Below are positions 1-7,790 of a stretch of 21,875 nt of DNA, one piece after another. Position 1 is the first letter of the stretch. The number at the start of each line of letters is the position of its first letter. The stretch comes from an uncultured Bacilli bacterium (GTDB lineage: Bacteria > Bacillota_I > Bacilli_A > RF39 > UBA660). The stretch is taken from positions 1 to 21,875 of the forward strand of contig CALVWH010000098.1 in NCBI GenBank assembly GCA_944364705.1. The letters are read 5' to 3'. Below the pieces are notes generated by a model. The model ran no database searches. It was not told the origin of the DNA and worked only from the letters and a program-made list of their open reading frames with translations. A program made the position numbers and the translations under genes.

Positions 1-641
1 TTTGTCATGAATGTGTTAATAAAATAAGTATTGGTAATACTAAAAAAGATAAACGACCTAAAGAAAAACATTATGTATATACCTATTGCAACTATTATAG
101 AAAAAATAGTGCTTATAATAAGTGTACTCCTCATACTATGAATTATAATAATCTAGAAGAACAGTTATTAGCAATTATTACATCAGTTTGTAATAAATAT
201 ATTGATTTAATAGGTTATGATGATATTGTAAATAATCGAAAAAAAACTTTAAACACATATTCAGAAGAACTAGAAAAAAAGATAGGTAGATTAGAAATTG
301 ATATAAAAAGTATTGATTTAAAGATTGAAAAGCTATACATGGATAGATTGGACGACATTATCACTCCTGATACATATAAAAAATTAACAGACAAATTTGA
401 GGAACAAAAGAAAACAAAACACAAAGAAATTGAAGAATTAAAAGTAAGTGTTGAAGAATATAAAAAAAATAATTCTATTGATCAACTTTTAGAAACTCAA
501 ACTATTGTAAAAGAATATTTAAAAACTAGAAAAAATCCACCTAGAGAACTAATTTTAAAAATTGTTGATAAAATAGAAATTCATCAAGATAAAACAATAG
601 ATTTATATTTTAAGCTAAAACAACTGAATCAAGTTGTTTAA
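1..641 (+). CDS. Serine recombinase (site-specific integrase/resolvase family), C-terminal part only
   Basis: The reading frame is open from the first base, so the gene begins upstream of the window; the ATG at 138 is internal. What is visible is the C-terminal half of a large serine recombinase. It starts with a zinc-ribbon pattern: a CxxC pair at bases 3-14, then YxYC, then a fourth Cys followed by PH, and immediately 'NLEEQLL'. This matches the recombinase zinc beta-ribbon domain joined to its long Lys/Glu coiled coil (about bases 230-480). The tail 'ILKIVDKIEIH' followed by a beta-rich end is typical of the family. The catalytic serine domain is off-window. Such enzymes cut and rejoin DNA at att sites to integrate or excise prophages and conjugative elements, and often lie at the edge of the element. 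It stops 29 bp before truncated cotE, which suggests that this edge is here. Confidence 0.85.
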   Translation, partial: CHECVNKISIGNTKKDKRPKEKHYVYTYCNYYRKNSAYNKCTPHTMNYNNLEEQLLAIITSVCNKYIDLIGYDDIVNNRKKTLNTYSEELEKKIGRLEIDIKSIDLKIEKLYMDRLDDIITPDTYKKLTDKFEEQKKTKHKEIEELKVSVEEYKKNNSIDQLLETQTIVKEYLKTRKNPPRELILKIVDKIEIHQDKTIDLYFKLKQLNQVV

Positions 642-676
642 AAAAACGCAAAAAGTTATCACCAAAAACCATGACA
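642..676. other. Probable attachment-site junction between mobile element and cotE
   Basis: The interval between the recombinase stop codon and the first codons recognisable as cotE must contain the recombination point if the element integrated into cotE. Similarity to CotE begins around the 'THKF' codons (674-685). The cotE frame stays open back to 614 but encodes nothing CotE-like, and no Shine-Dalgarno precedes the ATG at 671. The exact core cannot be set from one end only; the other junction lies outside the window. Confidence 0.4.
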
Positions 677-1093
677 CATAAATTTAAAGGATACAAAACA
701 GGAGAAAAAATTGGTGTGGATGGATCTTATGATGTAAATATTTGGTATTCCTATGACAACGATAGCAAAACTACGGTTGTGAATAAAAAAGTAGATTATA
801 ATGATTTGTTTAATGTAACCATTCGAAAAGATGCAGACTTAACCGAAGATACTGATATTATTGTACGGACATTAAAACAACCAAATTGTATAAAAGTAGA
901 CACTAGTGGAAATACCATCAACTTTACGGTTGAAAAAGAATTAGGAGTAGAAATTGTTGGAGAAACAAAAATGAAAATTGCTGTAGAAGAAGATGAAGAA
1001 CCATGGGAAGACTTAGACCAGCAAGCCGATGAAGAAGTTATGGAAGAAATTGATCAAAATGTTCAAACGGATTATATGGATAAGGTACAATAA
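671..1093 (+). pseudogene. cotE: Spore coat morphogenetic protein CotE, 3' fragment (N-terminus missing)
   Basis: CotE assembles the outer coat of Bacillus endospores around the forespore. The encoded 140 residues align without gaps at the start with the middle of Bacillus CotE as I remember it: 'THKF' against INHKY, 'SYDVNIWYSY' against YYDVNVWYSY, then 'LKQPNC' and 'VGETK', and finally a very acidic tail (EDEEPWEDLD). Bacillus CotE is about 180 residues, so roughly the first 45 are absent. The ATG at 671 corresponds to an internal residue and has no ribosome binding site, so this piece is unlikely to be translated alone. It directly follows a serine recombinase, so an element appears to have split the gene; the 5' half would be at the other end of that element. 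Base composition matches the neighbouring chromosome. A terminator overlaps the stop codon. Confidence 0.8.
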
Positions 1094-1107
1094 TTGTATC
1101 TTTTTTT
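1084..1107 (+). terminator. Intrinsic terminator after cotE
   Basis: A 7-bp stem (GGTACAA / TTGTATC, one G-U pair) encloses the TAA stop codon as its loop and is followed by seven T. Its presence at the cotE end fits a once-functional gene. Confidence 0.6.
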
Positions 1108-1131
1108 CTTTCCTTTTTTCAAAAATCTCTG

Positions 1132-1137
1132 TATAAT
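1132..1137 (+). promoter_or_regulatory. Promoter -10 box for rsmE
   Basis: A perfect TATAAT lies 15 nt before the rsmE ATG, with GGTGG (1144-1148) as ribosome binding site at the expected transcript start. No convincing -35 box is seen; the upstream stretch is T-rich. Confidence 0.55.
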
Positions 1138-1152
1138 AAACATGGTGGTTAT

Positions 1153-1848
1153 ATGCAACGATATTTTGTGGCAAAAAAAGAAGAAAATAATTTTATTTTA
1201 AATAAAGAAGATTTATATCATATCAAAACCGTTATGAGAATGAAAAATGGAGATTCCATCGAAGTGGTTTATCAAAAAGAACTTTATCTTTGTTCTTATC
1301 AAGATCAAATAGCCGTTCCGATTAAAAAAATAGAATCTAGTATGACTTCTTCTCGTGTAACTTTGATTATTCCTTTAGTAAAAGAACAAAAAATGGATTA
1401 TATTTTACAAAAAAGTACAGAACTTGGCGTAGAAAAAATTATCCCATATTATGCAGAACATAGCGTAATAAAAATTGATGGAAAAGAAGAAAAAAAATTA
1501 GAACGGTGGAGAAAAATTGTCAAGGAAGCAAGTGAACAATCCAAACGTCTAGAAATTCCAGAAATCCCCGCAATTTATACTTTAAAACAAATTGGGGATT
1601 TACCAGGAAATAATCTTATTTGTAGTACTAGAGAAAAAACACAAAATATTAAAAAATATTTAACAAACCATAAAAATTATGATAGAATAAATATAGTAAT
1701 AGGACCAGAAGGAGGCCTTTCTTTAAAGGAAGAAGAATACTTATGCTCATGTCATTTTACTAGAATTTCTCTTGGAAACTACATCATGAGAGTAGAGACC
1801 GTTCCTTTGTATTTACTGAGTGTAATTAATTATGAAAATATGGAGTGA
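1153..1848 (+). CDS. rsmE: 16S rRNA (uracil-1498-N3)-methyltransferase RsmE
   Basis: This SPOUT-family enzyme methylates U1498 of 16S rRNA with S-adenosylmethionine. The 231-residue length is normal. Family signatures are in order: 'KMDYILQKSTELGV' (80-93), 'RWRKIVKEASEQSKR' (118-132), the knot motif 'IGPEGG' (183-188), and 'LGNYIMRVETV' (207-217), where most homologues have LGxRILRTETA. The start at 1153 follows GGTGG and a perfect -10 box. The gene ends in tandem TGA codons and is tightly coupled to the membrane-protein gene that starts 5 nt downstream. In many Bacillota rsmE sits beside prmA; here it sits with mtaB, another translation-modification gene. Confidence 0.92.
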   Translation: MQRYFVAKKEENNFILNKEDLYHIKTVMRMKNGDSIEVVYQKELYLCSYQDQIAVPIKKIESSMTSSRVTLIIPLVKEQKMDYILQKSTELGVEKIIPYYAEHSVIKIDGKEEKKLERWRKIVKEASEQSKRLEIPEIPAIYTLKQIGDLPGNNLICSTREKTQNIKKYLTNHKNYDRINIVIGPEGGLSLKEEEYLCSCHFTRISLGNYIMRVETVPLYLLSVINYENME

Positions 1849-1852
1849 TGAT

Positions 1853-2491
1853 ATGTATTTTTTGCTTACGATTAACAACGTTGGTTTAGTCATTCTTATT
1901 GTTATGGCGATCATTTTTTTATGTGCGATGATTTACCTTATTTTAATTACTGCGAAAAAAAGTTCCTCAAAAATGGAAATTGATGTACGCACCGAAGAAC
2001 CCAAACAAGAAGAACCAGTAATAAAAAACTACAAAGAAGAAAATCAAGAATTTTTAAAACAAATTGTACAAAACGAGAAAAAACCAGAAGAAAACTATAA
2101 AAAACAAATCGAAGAAGAAAAAAGCGATATTAAAGCGGTTTTAGAACAAATGGAAAAAGATTTAGAAAAAGAAAACGATACAAATGATATTGAAACCTTT
2201 GAAAGAGAACAAGAAGAAAAAGCAATCATCAGTTATCAAGAATTATTAAAAGCAACGGGTAAATTAAAAGAAATCGTAAAAGAAAAACCAATGAAAGAAG
2301 ATACTCAAAAAATTATGGATACGATTAAAGAAGAAGAAGAAATTGTAAAAAAACCAAAAGAACCAAAAAAATTCCACAATACGGAATTTATTTCTCCCGT
2401 ATATGGAAAAGAATCTCCAGAAAGTGTAAATGCTAGAAAAAATGAAGAATTTTTAAACTCATTAAAGGATTTTCGAAACAATTTAGAATGA
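1853..2491 (+). CDS. Membrane-anchored coiled-coil protein of unknown function
   Basis: Not recognised. An upstream in-frame ATG exists at 1832, but GGAG at 1842-1845 with 7-nt spacing favours 1853, giving 212 residues. One transmembrane helix spans about residues 9-33 and is followed by a very charged Lys/Glu region (about 37-175) likely to be coiled coil or disordered and cytoplasmic. Near the C-terminus the motif 'FISPVYG' (179-185) stands out as hydrophobic in a polar chain and may be a docking peptide, followed by a short helix 'NEEFLNSLKDFRNNLE'. It overlaps mtaB by 4 nt (ATGA), so the two are translationally coupled. The layout (single helix, long charged stalk, short conserved tail) resembles bitopic division or envelope adaptor proteins, but that is inference. 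Confidence 0.75.
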   Translation: MYFLLTINNVGLVILIVMAIIFLCAMIYLILITAKKSSSKMEIDVRTEEPKQEEPVIKNYKEENQEFLKQIVQNEKKPEENYKKQIEEEKSDIKAVLEQMEKDLEKENDTNDIETFEREQEEKAIISYQELLKATGKLKEIVKEKPMKEDTQKIMDTIKEEEEIVKKPKEPKKFHNTEFISPVYGKESPESVNARKNEEFLNSLKDFRNNLE

Positions 2492-3762
2492 AATTTTATA
2501 TTTATACGTTAGGTTGTAAAGTAAACACCTATGAATCCAATGTCATTCGCGATCTTTTAGAAGATCATCATTATGTAGCATCTACCTCATTTGAAGATTC
2601 TGATTTAATCATCATCAATACTTGTTCCGTAACCAATACTGCTGACAATAAATCAAAAAAAATGACTCGTCATGCTAGAAAAGTAAATCCCAAGGCTATT
2701 TTAGTCGTTATGGGATGTTTTTCTCAAATAAGCGAAGAAGTAAAAGATGATTTATCGATTGATATTGTTTTAGGAAATAAAGATAAAAGTAAACTTTTAA
2801 CTTATATCGAAAAGCAAAAAAAACAAAAAAGAATCGTTCATATCGAAGATTTAAGTCATGTTCCTTTTGAACCAATGAAATTAAAAAACTTTAATCAAAC
2901 AAGAGCCTTTGTAAAAATCGAAGATGGTTGCGAAAACTTCTGTTCTTACTGTATTATTCCATATACAAGAGGTCCGGTTCGAAGCAAACCTGCATCCGAA
3001 GTTTTGGATGAAATTCAAACATTAGTAACTGATGGACACAAAGAAATCGTATTAACCGGAATTCATACAGGACATTATCAAGATCAAGAAGTTTCTTTCG
3101 CCGATCTATTAAAACAAATTATAAAAATTCCAGGATTAAAAAGATTACGAATTTCTTCCATCGAAATGAACGAAATCACAAAAGAAGTACTCGAAATTTT
3201 AAAAGAAAGTCCTATTTTAGTCGATCACTTTCACATTCCTTTACAATCCGGAAGTGAAGAGATTTTAAAAAAAATGAACCGAAAATACACAAAACAAGAA
3301 TTTATCAATAAAATAAAAGAAATTCGAACAATTCGTCCAGATATCTCCATTACGACCGATGTCATTGTCGGATTCCCTGGAGAAACCGAAGAACTTTTTG
3401 AAGAAACCTTACAAACCATCAAAGAAATATCGTTTGCTAAAATACATGTATTTCCTTATTCTCAAAGAAAAGGAACCGAAGCTGCTGTTATGAAAAATCA
3501 AATACCAAACGAAATAAAAAAACAAAGAGTAAAAACTTTATTAGAAGTATCAAAACAATTAGAAATAGAATATATGCAAAAATTTCTGCAAAAAGAAATT
3601 TCCTTTTTACCAGAAACTTATAAAGATGGTTATGTTTATGGACATACAGGAAACTATTTATATATAAAAATGAAAGGAAATAAGCAAGACCTTAACAAAG
3701 AAACCATGGTTTTCTTAACCGAAGAAAACTATCCTTATCTTTTCGGAGAAAAGGTATCTTAA
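2488..3762 (+). CDS. mtaB: tRNA (N6-threonylcarbamoyladenosine(37)-C2)-methylthiotransferase MtaB
   Basis: This radical-SAM enzyme adds a methylthio group to t6A37, giving ms2t6A in tRNAs reading ANN codons. The N-terminal UPF0004 domain carries three cluster-binding Cys (C10 in 'TLGCKVN', C46 in 'NTCSVTN', C77 in 'VMGCFSQ'). The radical-SAM triad is C148-x3-C152-x2-C155 in 'GCENFCSYC'. 'TDVIVGFPGET' lies further on, and a TRAM-like C-terminal domain ends the 424 residues. 'GCKVN' with 'SVTNTADNKS' favours MtaB over MiaB. It overlaps the preceding gene by 4 nt and has no separate promoter. A possible A/T-only hairpin lies downstream. Confidence 0.92.
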   Translation: MKFYIYTLGCKVNTYESNVIRDLLEDHHYVASTSFEDSDLIIINTCSVTNTADNKSKKMTRHARKVNPKAILVVMGCFSQISEEVKDDLSIDIVLGNKDKSKLLTYIEKQKKQKRIVHIEDLSHVPFEPMKLKNFNQTRAFVKIEDGCENFCSYCIIPYTRGPVRSKPASEVLDEIQTLVTDGHKEIVLTGIHTGHYQDQEVSFADLLKQIIKIPGLKRLRISSIEMNEITKEVLEILKESPILVDHFHIPLQSGSEEILKKMNRKYTKQEFINKIKEIRTIRPDISITTDVIVGFPGETEELFEETLQTIKEISFAKIHVFPYSQRKGTEAAVMKNQIPNEIKKQRVKTLLEVSKQLEIEYMQKFLQKEISFLPETYKDGYVYGHTGNYLYIKMKGNKQDLNKETMVFLTEENYPYLFGEKVS

Positions 3763-3817
3763 CTGTCTTTTTATTAAAAAATGAAGCTTAATTAAGAAAA
3801 AAATTACTTTTTTTGTG

Positions 3818-3843
3818 AAAAAAGAAGGATTTTTTTCTTTTTT
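3818..3843 (+). terminator. Possible weak terminator between mtaB and dnaG
   Basis: AAAAAAGAA (3818-3826) can pair with TTCTTTTTT (3835-3843) across an 8-nt loop. The stem holds a single G-C pair, so it is weak and may be only a composition effect. A -10-like TATTAT (3850-3855) follows, 21 nt before the dnaG start. Confidence 0.3.
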
Positions 3844-3876
3844 GTCGTATATTATTATTAGGGAGTATGAAATTTT

Positions 3877-5625
3877 ATGGCAATGATTGATAATGAAACC
3901 ATTAGTAAAATAAGAGAAAAGTCCGATATAGTCGATGTTATTTCTTCTTATATTGCTTTATATCCAAGAGGAAAAAATTATTTTGGCGTTTGTCCATTTC
4001 ATGATGACAATCATCCAAGTATGAGTGTATCGAAAGAAAAACAAATTTATAAATGTTTTTCTTGTGGAGCCACGGGAAATGTTTTTAAATTTGTCCAAGA
4101 TTATGAAAATATTTCTTTTTTAGAAGCCGTTAAACTATTAGCCAATAAAGCAGGAATTCCATTACAAATTGGAACCACTTCAAAAAAAGAAAATAAAAAT
4201 CAATCGTTACTTTCTATTTATGATTTAGCTTGCAAATTTTATCAAAATAATTTATATACTGCCTACGGAAAAGAAGCTCGTCTTTATTTGGAAAAACGAA
4301 ATATTTCTGAAACCGTTATGAAAGAATTTCAAATCGGTTTATCTTTGGATCAAAATACCTATTTATCCAAATTACTGTTAGGAAAAAAAATTGCTTCAAA
4401 AGATTTGGATAAGAGTGGTTTGGTTTTTCAAAAAAATGGAACTTATTTTGATTTATACTATTCTAGAATTATGTTCCCATTATATGATTTAGAAGGAAAC
4501 GTCGTAGGATTTTCAGGAAGGATTTACAAAACAAAAGATGATTCCAAATACATTAACACTAGAGAAACAGACATTTTTAAAAAAGGCGAGTTGCTTTACA
4601 ATTAAAAAAAAAAAAAAAACGTTGCTCGGCAAAAAGGACAAATCATTATTATGGAAGGCTTTATGGATGTTATCAGAGCTTATACCATAGGAATTGAAAA
4701 TGTAATCGCAACCATGGGAACCGCTGTTACCAAAAAACAAGCATTATTAATTAAACGAATGGCAAAAGAAGTTCTTTTATGCTTTGATGGCGATGAAGCC
4801 GGAGCCAAAGCAAGTTTATCTTGTAGCGAAGAATTATTAAAAATAGGAATTCAACCAAAAATTGTAAGACTTGAAGATAATCTTGATCCAGATGAATTTA
4901 TTCAAACCAAAGGAGCCGATCGTTTTTTCGATTATTTAAATCATCCAATGGATGTGATGGAATTTCGAGCATCTTATTATAAGAAAAATAAAAACTTAAA
5001 TAGCGTAGAACAAACAGCAAACTATGTAAATCAAATGCTAGAAGATTTAACAGACGTCACCGATGAAGTGTTAAAAGAGTTAACTCTTCAAAAACTTTCG
5101 AGAGAGGTTTCTTTAGATGTAGAAATTTTAAGGAAAAAATTACAAGAAAAAGAAAAAATTTCCTTGCCAAAAGTAGAAAAAGAAAGTAAAATAGAAAAGA
5201 AAAATTTCAATCGGTTTGAAAAAGCAGAAGCTTATCTTGTTTATTATATGTTAGATCATAAATTGCCAGTAAAACTTTATATGGAAAAACATCCATTTAT
5301 TAATCAAGAATCTTACCGAAAACTTGCAAATTATATTGTTCAGTTCTATAAAGAACATGAATATATTCGCTTATCTGATCTTATGACCTCTTTATATGAA
5401 AAAGAAGATATGACAAAGACCATACAAGAACTTTTGTTTTTAAATTTAAAAGAAGAGTTTACGGAACAAGAAATTGAAGATTATATAAAACAGATCCAAG
5501 AATATAATATTCAAGTAGAAATCAAACGATTACAAAAGAAAATGAAAGAAGAAACCTTACCAATGGAAAAAGCAAAAATTATGGAACAAATCATTGTACT
5601 AAAAAAGGAGGTTAATCAATTATGA
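3877..5625 (+). CDS. dnaG: DNA primase DnaG, interrupted by an in-frame TAA
   Basis: DnaG makes RNA primers at the replication fork with the replicative helicase and is essential. The zinc-binding domain shows C39, H42, C60 and C63. The TOPRIM domain begins at 'MEGFMDV' (codons 259-265, catalytic Glu260) with the metal-binding pair 'FDGDEAG' (Asp304, Asp306). A helicase-binding region ends the ~582-codon frame. Codon 243 is TAA (4603-4605), followed by 16 A. Both sides are in the same frame, and the spacing from 'LLYN' to 'MEGFMD' equals that in other primases, so no base is missing. As read, it would give a 242-residue N-terminal part and, if translation restarts at ATG 4651, a 324-residue part that keeps Glu260. 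An assembly error is the simplest explanation; recoding or a split primase is the interesting one. The start at 3877 follows AGGGAG. The end overlaps rpoD by 4 nt. Confidence 0.9.
4603..4619 (+). other. In-frame stop plus 16-A homopolymer inside dnaG
   Basis: T followed by sixteen A and then C. It encodes stop-Lys4-Asn in the dnaG frame, where homologues have a mixed pentapeptide such as FYHAR between 'LYN' and the TOPRIM strand. Slippage within the A run alone cannot avoid the TAA, because the T and two A are read before the rest of the tract. Confidence 0.8.
5606..5611 (+). promoter_or_regulatory. Consensus Shine-Dalgarno for rpoD inside dnaG
   Basis: AGGAGG, 10 nt before the rpoD ATG at 5622, within the last codons of dnaG. 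It fixes the rpoD start, and shows that rpoD can be loaded with ribosomes independently of translation through dnaG, which matters because dnaG carries a stop. Confidence 0.8.
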
Positions 5626-6713
5626 TTAATGAAATAAAAACATTTGAACAAAGAAAAGAAGAATTGGTAAAACTAGGAAAAGAAAAAGGAGTACTAACGT
5701 ATGAAACTTTAGCAAAAGAATTAAAAGGACTTGATTTAGATGCTGATGCGTTAGATGATCTTTATAATGCGTTTAATGAAAATAACATCGCGATTGTTTC
5801 TGAAGATGAAGAGGGAACGGATGATAGCAGTGATAATCCGAATAAAATTTTATTAGACGATAGTACTCTTACGAAAGATTTAACCATCAACGATCCTGTT
5901 CGGATGTATTTAAAAGAAATTGGTCAAATTAAATTACTAACCATGGAAGAAGAATTAGAGTTATCCGATCGAATTGCTGCCGGTGACGAAACCGCTAAAT
6001 CAATTTTAGCCGAAGCTAATTTACGTTTAGTCGTTAGTATTGCCAAACGGTATGTTGGTCGGGGAATGCTATTTCTTGATTTGATCCAAGAAGGGAATAT
6101 TGGGCTTATGAAAGCCGTAGAAAAATTTGATGTAACAAAAGGATTCAAATTTTCTACGTATGCAACTTGGTGGATTCGTCAGGCCATTACAAGAGCAATT
6201 GCTGATCAAGCAAGAACCATTCGTGTTCCTGTTCATATGGTTGAAACCATTAATAAATTAGCTCGAGTTCAAAGACAATTAACGCTAGAACTAAACCGTG
6301 AACCAACGGAAGAAGAATTATCCGAAAAAATGAATTTACCAGTAGATAAAATTCGTGAAATTTATAAAATTAGCCAAGAACCCGTTAGCTTAGAAACACC
6401 AATTGGAGAAGAAGATGATTCTCATTTAGGAGATTTCATTAAAGACGAAAGAAACATGAGTCCAGAAGAATATGCAACCAATGAAATCTTAAAAGATGAA
6501 ATTTCCGAAGTTTTAGAAACTTTAACGGAAAGAGAAGAAAAAGTTATTCGTCTTCGTTTTGGATTAGAAGATGGAAAATCAAGAACTTTGGAAGAAGTAG
6601 GACAAATGTTTGGAGTTACGAGAGAGAGAATTCGGCAAATAGAAGCAAAAGCATTAAGAAAATTAAGACATCCATCACGATCTAGAAAGTTAAAGGATTA
6701 TTTAGAAAATTAA
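5622..6713 (+). CDS. rpoD: Primary sigma factor RpoD/SigA
   Basis: The housekeeping sigma factor directs RNA polymerase to TTGACA/TATAAT promoters, several of which are visible in this window. The 363 residues contain a region 1.1-like N-terminus, an acidic linker, region 1.2 from 'DPVRMYLKEIG', region 2 with 'LIQEGNIGLMKAVEKFD' and 'STYATWWIRQAI', region 3 ('VETINKLARVQRQL'), and region 4.2 with 'FGVTRERIRQIEAKALRKL'. It is close in length to Bacillus SigA (371). It overlaps dnaG (ATGA) and trmK (TAATG), so the macromolecular synthesis operon order dnaG-rpoD is kept. Confidence 0.97.
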   Translation: MINEIKTFEQRKEELVKLGKEKGVLTYETLAKELKGLDLDADALDDLYNAFNENNIAIVSEDEEGTDDSSDNPNKILLDDSTLTKDLTINDPVRMYLKEIGQIKLLTMEEELELSDRIAAGDETAKSILAEANLRLVVSIAKRYVGRGMLFLDLIQEGNIGLMKAVEKFDVTKGFKFSTYATWWIRQAITRAIADQARTIRVPVHMVETINKLARVQRQLTLELNREPTEEELSEKMNLPVDKIREIYKISQEPVSLETPIGEEDDSHLGDFIKDERNMSPEEYATNEILKDEISEVLETLTEREEKVIRLRFGLEDGKSRTLEEVGQMFGVTRERIRQIEAKALRKLRHPSRSRKLKDYLEN

Positions 6714-7336
6714 TGAAATTAACAAAACGATTACAAGCTTTAGCAAATATGGCAAAAGATGCAGAAAGAATTTTCGATATCGGTTGTGATCATGGAATTC
6801 TTTCTGTTTTTTTTGCTTTACAAGGAAAGAAGGTCATTGCTTCTGATTTACGAGAAGCACCTTTAAATAGTGCGAAAGCTTTGGCAAAAAAATACCAGGT
6901 TGAAGAAAAAATTGCGTTTTATTTGTGCGATGGAATTCCCAAAATTGAAAAAAAAGAAAATGATTTTTTTATTCTAGCAGGTATGGGAGCTCATACGATT
7001 TTACATATTTTAGAAGAAAACATAGAAGGTACTTTTGTGATTCAGTCGAATAATGATTTGCCTTATTTACGAGAAGAAATGCAAAAAAAAGGATATCAAA
7101 TTATCGAAGAAAAAGTTGTTTTTGATAAAAAATGGTATGTTTTTATAAAGTTTCAAGTAGGAGATGCGATTTATACAAAGGAAGACTTTGCTTATGGTCC
7201 ATTTTTAAAAAAAGATAAAGAATATATGACCTATCTTTATGAGAAAAAGAAAAAAATTTATGAAAGGTCAAAACAAGAACAACAACTAGAAGAAATCAAA
7301 ACAATCCAAAAATTAATCGAAAAATGTAGTGGATAA
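6713..7336 (+). CDS. trmK: tRNA (adenine(22)-N1)-methyltransferase TrmK
   Basis: TrmK methylates N1 of A22 in tRNA. This Rossmann methyltransferase has its SAM-binding motif I as 'FDIGCDHGILS' (21-31), an acidic end of strand 2 ('ASDLRE'), and 'LAGMGAHTI' (88-96), the TrmK equivalent of motif IV. A Lys/Glu-rich helical C-terminal extension, typical of the family, completes 207 residues. The start overlaps the rpoD stop by one base. In Bacillus trmK (yqfN) also lies just downstream of sigA. A strong hairpin ends the operon. Confidence 0.93.
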   Translation: MKLTKRLQALANMAKDAERIFDIGCDHGILSVFFALQGKKVIASDLREAPLNSAKALAKKYQVEEKIAFYLCDGIPKIEKKENDFFILAGMGAHTILHILEENIEGTFVIQSNNDLPYLREEMQKKGYQIIEEKVVFDKKWYVFIKFQVGDAIYTKEDFAYGPFLKKDKEYMTYLYEKKKKIYERSKQEQQLEEIKTIQKLIEKCSG

Positions 7337-7370
7337 AAGCGTAAAAAATACATTTAATTTTTTTTCAAAG

Positions 7371-7394
7371 AAAATAGTGCCTTTGCACTATTTT
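7371..7394. terminator. Bidirectional intrinsic terminator between trmK and yqfQ
   Basis: A perfect 10-bp stem AAAATAGTGC / GCACTATTTT with a CTTT loop and T-runs in both directions. It serves two converging genes, trmK on plus and the yqfQ-like gene on minus. Confidence 0.85.
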
Positions 7395-7395
7395 T

Positions 7396-7725
7396 TCACT
7401 GAAAAAAAGTTGGACCAAATGTTGGAATGGGCTTTTCTATTTTTTCTACTTCTGGATTTGGTTGTGGTGCTTCCTCCTTTATAGGATTTTGCCTTTGCTC
7501 CTTTTTAGGAGTATCCATTTTTTTAAATTCATTCATTACTTTAAACATTGTTTTGGCATTGTTAATGGTAGGTCCGATTTGTTTCACCACAGGAATTGCT
7601 TGATTAATAAAATTTAAAGTTTTGCTGGTTCCATTTAAAATGCTAGATAATGAGAACCCTTTTGGAAACGCTCGGAGGAGAGAAGGTCCAGAAGCATAAG
7701 GAGAAAAATAAGGACTTTGATACAT
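7396..7725 (-). CDS. yqfQ: YqfQ/VrrA-like spore-associated protein
   Basis: A 109-residue protein with a Pro/Ser/aromatic N-terminus (YFSPYASGPS), a central hydrophobic stretch 'INQAIPVVKQIGPTINNAKT' followed by 'MFKVMNEFKK', and a Pro/Glu-rich tail ending FGPTFFQ. The core matches the Bacillus YqfQ pattern (QxxxPMVQQYGPMVKN...K), and the position beside trmK is the same as in Bacillus. That family is reported to be spore-associated; its molecular role is unknown to me. The start at 7725 follows AGGAG with 7-nt spacing. The promoter matches a late-mother-cell sigma pattern, see that entry. The call rests on weak similarity plus synteny. Confidence 0.6.
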   Translation of the reverse strand: MYQSPYFSPYASGPSLLRAFPKGFSLSSILNGTSKTLNFINQAIPVVKQIGPTINNAKTMFKVMNEFKKMDTPKKEQRQNPIKEEAPQPNPEVEKIEKPIPTFGPTFFQ

Positions 7726-7745
7726 TTTAATACTCCTTTCTATAT

Positions 7746-7773
7746 TATTGTATGTAAAAGAAAAAAAAAGTGT
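7746..7773 (-). promoter_or_regulatory. Sigma-K-like (or sigma-E-like) promoter for yqfQ
   Basis: On the minus strand CATACAATA (7754 down to 7746) fits the sigma-K -10 pattern CATAnnnTA exactly and contains the sigma-E -10 CATACAAT. The dinucleotide AC (7773-7772) lies 17 nt upstream, the sigma-K -35 spacing. No TATAAT is present. It lies 20 nt before the ATG. Short motifs in AT-rich DNA can arise by chance, so this is suggestive only. Confidence 0.45.
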
Positions 7774-7790
7774 CTTTTTTTGACACTTTT
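7766..7790 (-). terminator. Intrinsic terminator after def
   Basis: A 9-bp stem AAAAGTGTC / GACACTTTT with a 7-nt loop, overlapping the def stop codon and followed on the minus strand by nine T. The far arm carries the AC element of the putative yqfQ promoter, so the two signals are nested. Confidence 0.85.

Noticed and set aside
138..641. A complete small 167-residue protein starting at ATG 138
   Set aside because: The frame is open to the window edge and the upstream codons encode the zinc ribbon of a serine recombinase, so the ATG is internal.
4603..4619. Transcriptional slippage on A16 rescuing dnaG
   Set aside because: The TAA is formed by the T and the first two A, read before slippage within the run could change frame, and the frame is already correct on both sides. 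Slippage alone does not remove the stop.
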